The notes beneath the pieces were generated by a model. The model was not told the DNA's origin and did no database searches. It saw only the letters and a program-made list of their open reading frames with translations. 64,000 nt of DNA from Actinoplanes sp040639655 (GTDB lineage Bacteria > Actinomycetota > Actinomycetes > Mycobacteriales > Micromonosporaceae): NCBI RefSeq assembly GCF_040639655.1, contig NZ_JBFAAI010000043.1, positions 8,703 through 72,702 on the forward strand, in the 5' to 3' direction. Below are positions 58,474-64,000 of the stretch, in pieces (the first letter of the stretch is position 1; each line of letters begins with the position of its first letter). The position numbers were made by a program, and so were the translations under genes.

Positions 58474-59783
58474 TGACCCAGCCGACCCTGCGCGTCGAGA
58501 TCCGGGCCCTGGTGGCCTACGGCACCGAACGCTTCGAGGACGCGGTCACCTGCGGCGCGATCCATCGCTACCTCAACCATGTCGGCGGTATTCCCACCAG
58601 TGCGTGGGGCACGCTGCCCGGCGTCTCCGACAAGCTCGCCCGGGACTGGCGGACGGCCCTGGAATACCGGGTCGACGAGGCGATCGACGCCCGCAACGAG
58701 ATGGAACAGCTCGCCGACGTGCTGATGCAGATCGCCGCGGACATCGAGGGCACCGACATCGTCAACGCCACCAGCTTCGACCTCGAGAACCAGGACCTCA
58801 CGCCGTATCTGCCCACCGCGGCCGGCTACAGCACCCAGGTCCGGAGCCGGCCCGGCGGCGCCGGGATCGTCGCCACCCCGCGCGATCAGCACAATCGCGA
58901 CGAGCGTCCGCCGCTGGTGATCCCGCCGGAGAACACCCGGCTCGCCTCCGTGGGCAACGAGGTGCTGCCCAGCACCAGGGTCGTCGAGGAGCCCATCACT
59001 CTGGGTACCGGCACCGGCGAGGACCTGACCATCAGCGGTGGCCGCACCACGTATTTCGAGAACGGTGGCGGCGACGCCCTCGACCGGTTCGTTCAGGAGT
59101 ACCGAGGGAATCTGCTGCTCCTCGAAGCGATGCTCGTCGAGATCGGCTCCGGCCTGCGCATGCCGCTCTCCGACCTGATCATGAATGCCTGGTCCAGTTC
59201 CCCGGAGACCATCCGTAACCGAGCCGATCTGCTGCACTCGGTCGCCAACAGCTACGAGACGGTGCGGGTCAACATGGAGGAGGAGACCAAGAATCTGGCT
59301 TTCTACTGGGACGGCATCTCCTCCGACGCCTTCACCAAGCACGGGCTGAGCCGCAGCACCTGGATCGGGCAGATCAAGGCGCAGACATCCTGGCTCGCCG
59401 AGGAGGGCAAGAAGGCCGCGACCATGCTGGAAGGGCTCCGCAACGCCTACGCGTCCGCGGGGTACGAGCGCATGGACAGCCTCCTGGCCGCCATGCAGGA
59501 GTACGCGAGCCGGGTGCGCGGGTTGTTCAGCCCGTGCTCCAAGGCGGAAGAGAAGCTTCTCGACGTGGCCGGTGCGTTCATCACCTTCCTGGTCGAGTCC
59601 GAGAGGCGCGCGATCGATGAACTCGTTCAGCTGATCAAGATCGACGAGCAGGAGCGCAAGGAGCGTCCCGACCTCGGCACCCGAGGCCACGATGCCCTGC
59701 CGCCCCCGGCTCCGGCGGTGGGCGGCAGCGCCTGGGCCGATCGCGGCGGCTGGTCGCCGAACCCGAAGCGTCCGGCACTGTGA
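58473..59783 (+). CDS. Large WXG-like helical protein, possible type VII secretion substrate
   Basis: A 436-aa protein without signal peptide. The N-terminal part (residues 1-110) is helical. A polar middle (about 115-205) is followed by long helices with a WXG-type turn at Trp279-Asp-Gly281 (FYWDGISSDAFTKHG), and a Pro-rich end. The W-x-G turn plus flanking helices is the hallmark of ESX/type VII substrates, but single 436-aa proteins of this kind are not well described. It is the last and largest gene of the four-gene operon. No secretion ATPase gene is in the window. Confidence 0.7.
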   Translation: MTQPTLRVEIRALVAYGTERFEDAVTCGAIHRYLNHVGGIPTSAWGTLPGVSDKLARDWRTALEYRVDEAIDARNEMEQLADVLMQIAADIEGTDIVNATSFDLENQDLTPYLPTAAGYSTQVRSRPGGAGIVATPRDQHNRDERPPLVIPPENTRLASVGNEVLPSTRVVEEPITLGTGTGEDLTISGGRTTYFENGGGDALDRFVQEYRGNLLLLEAMLVEIGSGLRMPLSDLIMNAWSSSPETIRNRADLLHSVANSYETVRVNMEEETKNLAFYWDGISSDAFTKHGLSRSTWIGQIKAQTSWLAEEGKKAATMLEGLRNAYASAGYERMDSLLAAMQEYASRVRGLFSPCSKAEEKLLDVAGAFITFLVESERRAIDELVQLIKIDEQERKERPDLGTRGHDALPPPAPAVGGSAWADRGGWSPNPKRPAL

Positions 59784-59794
59784 GACGAAAGGCA

Positions 59795-59822
59795 CCCGGC
59801 TGCGCCGGTGGGCGGAGCCGGG
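59795..59822. terminator. Hairpin between convergent WXG-like operon and GH31 gene
   Basis: CCCGGCT (59795-59801) pairs with AGCCGGG (59816-59822) around a 14-nt loop. AAAGG before and TTTCC after extend the symmetry, so it can work on both strands. Confidence 0.7.
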
Positions 59823-59837
59823 CGTTTCCGTGTGCTG

Positions 59838-62096
59838 CTAGCCCAGCGTCAGGGTGCAGCTGTCCTGGTCCGCGGACAGGTCGGTGACGACCTCGCCGAT
59901 CCGGACGCGCCAGGGCAGGGCGTCGCCCATCCGGCCGACCACGATGCGTGAGCCCTCGCGGGAGACCGTGAACACCGTGTCGGTAGCGTCCAGGCCGGGG
60001 ACGACGACGGCGGTACGGCCCTCGGCCGGTTCGAAGAGGTGCAGCGTCACCCCGTCGCGGTAGTCGTAGTCGGGACGGTCCTCGCGGGCGCCGACGGCCA
60101 GGACCGTACCGGGACGGACCAGCAGCGGAGCCGTGTCGAAACCGTGGGTCTCGGTCACCCAGGCCGGGCCGTCGACGACCTCCGCCGTACCGCCGGCCGG
60201 CAGATAGCGGGTCCACCGGCCTGCCGGCACGTAGTAGGAGACCTCGCCCTCGGCTGAGAAGACCGGTGCCACCAGCAGGTTCTCGCCGAGCATGTACTGC
60301 CGGTCGAGATGGGTGACGGCCTGGTCGCCGGGGAACGCCACGGCCATCGGGCGCATCACCGGCAGGCCGGTTCGATGCGCTTCGACGGCGGCTCCGTAGA
60401 TGTACGGCATGAGCCGGTGCTTGAGGTGGGTGAAGGACCTCAGCACGTCGACGGATTCCTCGTCGAAGAGCCACGGCACCCGGTACGACGAACTGCCGTG
60501 CAGCCGGCTGTGCGACGACAGCAGGCCGAACGCCACCCAGCGCTTGAACACGGCCGGGTCGGGCATGCCCTCGAAACCGCCGATGTCGTGGCTCCAGAAC
60601 CCGAAGCCGGACGACATGAGGGACAGGCCGCCGCGCAGGCTCTCCGCCATCGACTCGAAGGTGCTGGAGTTGTCGCCGCCCCAGTGGACCGGGAACTGCT
60701 GGCCGCCGACGGTCGCCGAACGGGCGAACAGCACGGCCGCGCCCTCGCCCTTGACCTCACGCAGCACGTCGAACACGACCTGGTTGTAGAGCTGCGCGTA
60801 GTAGTTGTGCATCCGTTCCGGATCGGAGCCGTCGTGCCACACCACGTCGGTCGGGATCCGTTCGCCGAAGTCCGACTTGAACGCGTCGACGCCCATCTCG
60901 GCCAGGCCGCGCAGCTTGGCGGCGTACCACTCGCGGGCTGCGGGGTTGGTGAAGTCGACCAGGCCCATCCCGGCCTGCCAGAGGTCCCACTGGAAGACGT
61001 CGCCGTTGGGTCGTCTGACCAGGTAGCCGTTCTCGGCACCCTCGGCGAAGAGCGGCGAGCGCTGCGCGATGTACGGGTTGATCCACAGGCAGGTGCGCAG
61101 TCCCCGGTCGGCGAGCCGTTTGAGCATGCCCGGCGGGTCGGGGAAGACCCGCGAGTCCCACTCGAAGTCGCACCAGTTGAACTCGCGCATCCAGAAGCAG
61201 TCGAAGTGGAACACCGACAGCGGCAGGTCGCGGTCGGACATGCCGCCGACGAACTTGTTGACGGTCTCCTCGTCGTACGAGGTGGTGAACGAGGTGGTCA
61301 GCCACAGGCCGAAGGACCAGGCCGGCGGCAGCGCGGGACGGCCGGTCAGGGCGGTGTACTTGCGGATGATGTCGGCCGGGGTGGGACCGTAGATGACCAG
61401 GTAGGACAGCCGCTGCCCGGCGACGCTGAACTGGGTGCGGGTGACCATCTCGGAGGCGACCTCGAAGGACACCTTGCCGGGGTGGTCGACGAGTACCCCG
61501 TACCCGCCGTTGGTGAGGTAGAACGGGACGTTCTTGTAGGCCTGTTCGGAGCTGGTGCCGCCGTCCTCGTTCCAGATGTCGACGGTCTGACCGTTCTTGA
61601 CCAGCGGCCCGAACCGCTCCCCCAGGCCGTAGACGACGTGGCCGACGCCGAGGTCGAGCTGCTCGTGAAGGTACTGACCGTCGGGGCCGGAGGCGACGCC
61701 CATCCCCTTCCAGCCGCTGCCGGTGAGCCGGCGGCCGTCGGCGAGGAAGTCGAGCGCCCAGTGGTCACCGTCGGAGAACCGGGCCGTCAGCGCGCCGGAG
61801 GTGATCGACGTGCCGTCGACCGACACGTCCACTGATTCCTGCGATATCGCGAAATTCGGGAACCTGGAGCGCTCTCCCTGGTAGTTCTCCACGGTCACCC
61901 GGATGACGTCGGGGGCCGGTGCCGTGCACGTGACGGTGATGAGGGGCGCGTTGAGGGTGTCACCGCGGTGCTCGATCCGCCGGGTCGCCGCCCACGCGGT
62001 CAGCGAGTCCGGACCGGGCCGGGTGTCCTGCAGGTGCACGGGGTGCAGCACGGTGAAGCCCTCGCGCTTGCGCCAATAGCCGTCGGTGAACTTCAT
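59838..62096 (-). CDS. yicI: GH31 alpha-xylosidase
   Basis: A 752-aa family 31 glycosidase of the YicI type, which removes xylose from isoprimeverose and other alpha-xylosides inside the cell. No signal peptide is seen. It starts with MKFTDGYWRKREGF, typical of alpha-xylosidases. The nucleophile is Asp409 in FKSDFGERIP; the acid/base is probably in HWGGDNSSTFE. The gene is 9 nt after a sugar permease gene on the same strand, so the importer and enzyme work together, probably on xyloglucan or related fragments. Confidence 0.93.
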   Translation of the reverse strand: MKFTDGYWRKREGFTVLHPVHLQDTRPGPDSLTAWAATRRIEHRGDTLNAPLITVTCTAPAPDVIRVTVENYQGERSRFPNFAISQESVDVSVDGTSITSGALTARFSDGDHWALDFLADGRRLTGSGWKGMGVASGPDGQYLHEQLDLGVGHVVYGLGERFGPLVKNGQTVDIWNEDGGTSSEQAYKNVPFYLTNGGYGVLVDHPGKVSFEVASEMVTRTQFSVAGQRLSYLVIYGPTPADIIRKYTALTGRPALPPAWSFGLWLTTSFTTSYDEETVNKFVGGMSDRDLPLSVFHFDCFWMREFNWCDFEWDSRVFPDPPGMLKRLADRGLRTCLWINPYIAQRSPLFAEGAENGYLVRRPNGDVFQWDLWQAGMGLVDFTNPAAREWYAAKLRGLAEMGVDAFKSDFGERIPTDVVWHDGSDPERMHNYYAQLYNQVVFDVLREVKGEGAAVLFARSATVGGQQFPVHWGGDNSSTFESMAESLRGGLSLMSSGFGFWSHDIGGFEGMPDPAVFKRWVAFGLLSSHSRLHGSSSYRVPWLFDEESVDVLRSFTHLKHRLMPYIYGAAVEAHRTGLPVMRPMAVAFPGDQAVTHLDRQYMLGENLLVAPVFSAEGEVSYYVPAGRWTRYLPAGGTAEVVDGPAWVTETHGFDTAPLLVRPGTVLAVGAREDRPDYDYRDGVTLHLFEPAEGRTAVVVPGLDATDTVFTVSREGSRIVVGRMGDALPWRVRIGEVVTDLSADQDSCTLTLG

Positions 62097-62105
62097 GACA
62101 GTCCT

Positions 62106-62990
62106 TTACTTGATGGCGCCGGCGGCGATGCCGCGCGTGAGGGTCCGCTGGAAGATCAGGAAGAAGAGCATCGCGGGGACGATGCCGATCAGGGCCGAGG
62201 CGCTGGTCGTGGTGGCGTCCATCATGCGGTCGCCCTGCAGGACACCCAGGGCCACCGGAACGGTCTGGTTGTCGTTGGAGACCAGGAAGATCAGCGGCAG
62301 GAAGAACTCGTTCCACGTCCAGATGAAGAAGAACGTGAACAGCACCGCGAGGGTGGGCCCGCTGACCGGCACCACGACCCGCCACAGCGTGCGCCACTTG
62401 CCGGCACCGTCGACGGCCGCGGCGTCCAGCAACTCCCGGGGGAACTCGGCGTAGACCGAGGTGAGCAGGTACGTGCCGAAGGCGCTCTGGATGACCGTGA
62501 AGATGATGACGATCGCGATGAGGCTGTCGTAGAGGCCGGCCTCCTTGGAGATGTAGTACAGCGGGTAGACCAGCACCTCCTGCGGCAGCAGGTTGGCGAC
62601 CAGGAAGAACACCAGGAACCAGACCCGCCCGCGGACGCGGCCGATACCGAGGGCGTACGCGTTGAGGATGGACAGCACGACGCCGAGCACCGCGACGGCC
62701 AGGCTGGTGATGAAGCTGTTCCAGAGCTTCTGGCCGAAGTCCACCCGGTTCCAGAAATTGACGATGCCGTCCCAGTAGAGGCTCACCGGCACCGACAGCG
62801 GCCCGTTGGCGGCGTAGTCGGCCGGGCTCTTGAACGCGTTGACGGCGATCACCAGCAGCGGCCCGACCAGCAGCAACAGCAGCACGAGCAGCGCGCCGAG
62901 GACGACCCACCGGACCGGGTCACGGTGCTTGAGAGCGTCCGGCGCCGTCGACTGCGGCGCCTTGCTCACGGACGGAAGGACGGCGGTCAT
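62106..62990 (-). CDS. Carbohydrate ABC transporter permease (MalG-type)
   Basis: A 294-aa permease with about six helices. The first is VVLGALLVLLLLLVGPLLVIAV. The coupling loop is ELLDAAAVDGAGKWRTLWRVVVP (residues about 195-215). The ATG overlaps the upstream permease stop by 4 nt. It works with the MalF-type subunit and a binding protein encoded outside the window. The alpha-xylosidase downstream suggests that an alpha-xyloside is imported. Confidence 0.92.
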   Translation of the reverse strand: MTAVLPSVSKAPQSTAPDALKHRDPVRWVVLGALLVLLLLLVGPLLVIAVNAFKSPADYAANGPLSVPVSLYWDGIVNFWNRVDFGQKLWNSFITSLAVAVLGVVLSILNAYALGIGRVRGRVWFLVFFLVANLLPQEVLVYPLYYISKEAGLYDSLIAIVIIFTVIQSAFGTYLLTSVYAEFPRELLDAAAVDGAGKWRTLWRVVVPVSGPTLAVLFTFFFIWTWNEFFLPLIFLVSNDNQTVPVALGVLQGDRMMDATTTSASALIGIVPAMLFFLIFQRTLTRGIAAGAIK

Positions 62991-63886
62991 CGCAGCTCCT
63001 CCGAGCGGTGCTGGAGACGGAGGAACAGGAAGGCGAGGATCACGATCAGCACGGTCAGCACCGTGGAGATCGCCGACCCGTATCCGACCTGGGCCTTCTC
63101 GAAGAAATTCTTGTACGCGAAGTAGGACGGCACCAGGGTGGCGTTGCTCGGCCCGCCCTTGGTGAGCACGAAGACCTGGCCGAAGATCTTCAGCGCGGCG
63201 ATGGTCGTGGTCACCAGCACGACGTAGAACTCGGGCCGGATCATGTGCACGGTGATCTTGCGGAATCGCTGCCACCACGTGGCGCCGTCCAGGTCGGCGG
63301 CCTCGTAGAGGGACGGATCGATGCGCGACAGCCCGGACATGAACATGACGATCGGGTAGCCGAGCTGGAACCAGATCATCACGGCCATCACGCTGTACAG
63401 CGCGTAGTTCTCGTCGCCGAGCCAGTTCTTCGCCAGGCCGCCGAGCCCGGCCGATTCGAGCATCCGGTTCAGCGCGCCGTAGCTCGGATGCAGGATCCAG
63501 CTCCAGACGATGCCGGTCACCGCGACCGGCAGCACCTGCGGCAGGTAGTACCCGGAGCGGAACAGTCCGGCCCACCGGTCACCGAACCGCTTGGCGACGT
63601 AGTCGAACAGCACGGCGGCCAGTACCAGCCCGAGCAGGGTCGGAATGACTGCCATCGCGAAGACCAGCAGGCCGATGTTGCCGAACGACTTCCAGAACAG
63701 CGTGTCGCCGAAGAGCCGGGTGTAGTTGTCGAACCCCACCCAGCGGGGATCACCCACGCCGGTCCACTTGGTGAAACTGACGTACACCGTCATCACGAGC
63801 GGTACCACGATCACCGCAAGTGAGGCGAGCACGCCGGGAATCAGATACACCGCGTAGCCGCGGTTACGCACTGCACGACCGGCCAT
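62987..63886 (-). CDS. Carbohydrate ABC transporter permease (MalF-type)
   Basis: A 299-aa permease. The N-terminus is MAGRAVRNRGYAVYLIPGVLASLAV, about six helices follow, and the EAA-type loop is SLYEAADLDGATWWQRFRKITVH (residues about 193-215). It is the first complete gene of this operon in the window. A substrate-binding protein gene would be expected upstream, in the region lost to the low-quality end. Confidence 0.92.
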   Translation of the reverse strand: MAGRAVRNRGYAVYLIPGVLASLAVIVVPLVMTVYVSFTKWTGVGDPRWVGFDNYTRLFGDTLFWKSFGNIGLLVFAMAVIPTLLGLVLAAVLFDYVAKRFGDRWAGLFRSGYYLPQVLPVAVTGIVWSWILHPSYGALNRMLESAGLGGLAKNWLGDENYALYSVMAVMIWFQLGYPIVMFMSGLSRIDPSLYEAADLDGATWWQRFRKITVHMIRPEFYVVLVTTTIAALKIFGQVFVLTKGGPSNATLVPSYFAYKNFFEKAQVGYGSAISTVLTVLIVILAFLFLRLQHRSEELR

Positions 63887-63904
63887 GCCGGGGCCCCTTC
63901 CGTC

Positions 63905-64000
63905 GCGGGGGGGGGGCGGGGGGGGGGCCCCCCCCCCCCCCCCCGGCCGATAGGGGGGGGGGGCGCGTGGCGGTTTTTTGGGGGGCGGAATGCGGGAGGA
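63905..64000. other. Low-quality homopolymer sequence at the window end
   Basis: Long runs of G and C, such as more than ten G and then about eighteen C, and T6/G6 runs, replace normal sequence. No codon pattern continues from the neighbouring gene. This looks like a contig end or consensus artefact and should not be interpreted as biology. Confidence 0.9.

Overview
The window is GC-rich actinobacterial DNA, probably from Actinoplanes or a close relative in the Micromonosporaceae. This is inferred from gene style: many GTG starts, 4-nt stop/start overlaps, SpoIIE-type phosphatases, DevRS with an Acg-type nitroreductase, LacI-type operators beside secreted glycosidases, and ESX-like helical proteins. 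No rRNA, tRNA, CRISPR array, insertion sequence or prophage was found. The last ~95 bases are homopolymer runs that look like an assembly artefact.

Region 1 (1-6 kb): a GAF/PP2C phosphatase, then a putrescine/GABA operon (aldehyde dehydrogenase, GabT, Lrp/AsnC regulator, FAD-dependent amine oxidase). Region 2 (6-12.6 kb): a histidine kinase/response regulator pair, a secreted GH3 beta-glucosidase behind a CebR-type operator, a secreted GH10 xylanase and a small gamma-glutamylcyclotransferase-like protein. Unusually similar long hairpins separate the convergent genes here. Region 3 (12.6-24.1 kb): a second polyamine locus with an aminotransferase, potABCD-type transporter, second aminobutyraldehyde dehydrogenase, and an aminotransferase/mmsA pair divergent from a MocR-type regulator. 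A motif around GATTCCGTTGC recurs in three promoters of regions 1 and 3.

Region 4 (24-30.5 kb): a Uma2-type nuclease fold protein, a Ser/Thr kinase with a repetitive linker and extracellular domain, and a YqjE-like/DUF3618 membrane pair. Region 5 (30.5-36.7 kb): a rhamnose-type ABC importer with an L-rhamnose isomerase, with a readable promoter and two LacI-type operators. Region 6 (36.7-42.1 kb): a signalling cluster (Hpt protein, REC plus degenerate HD protein, GAF histidine kinase, anti-sigma-type ATPase, REC-PAS-GAF hybrid kinase).

Region 7 (42.1-54.8 kb) reads as a low-oxygen module. Pyruvate formate-lyase and its activase are coupled to the hybrid kinase; heme-type DevS and DevR follow, then an Acg-type nitroreductase. 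An ECF cobalt/nickel transporter and a peptidoglycan-binding-domain protein come next, then a phosphoketolase. A DosR-box-like sequence (GGGCCGAAGGTCCC and variants) lies upstream of devS, acg and the phosphoketolase gene, which supports one regulon.

Region 8 (55-64 kb): a small Cys-containing protein, a TIGR01777/DUF2071 pair behind two TetR-type operators with no tetR nearby, a four-gene operon ending in a large WXG-like protein, and a GH31 alpha-xylosidase with two sugar ABC permeases at the window edge.
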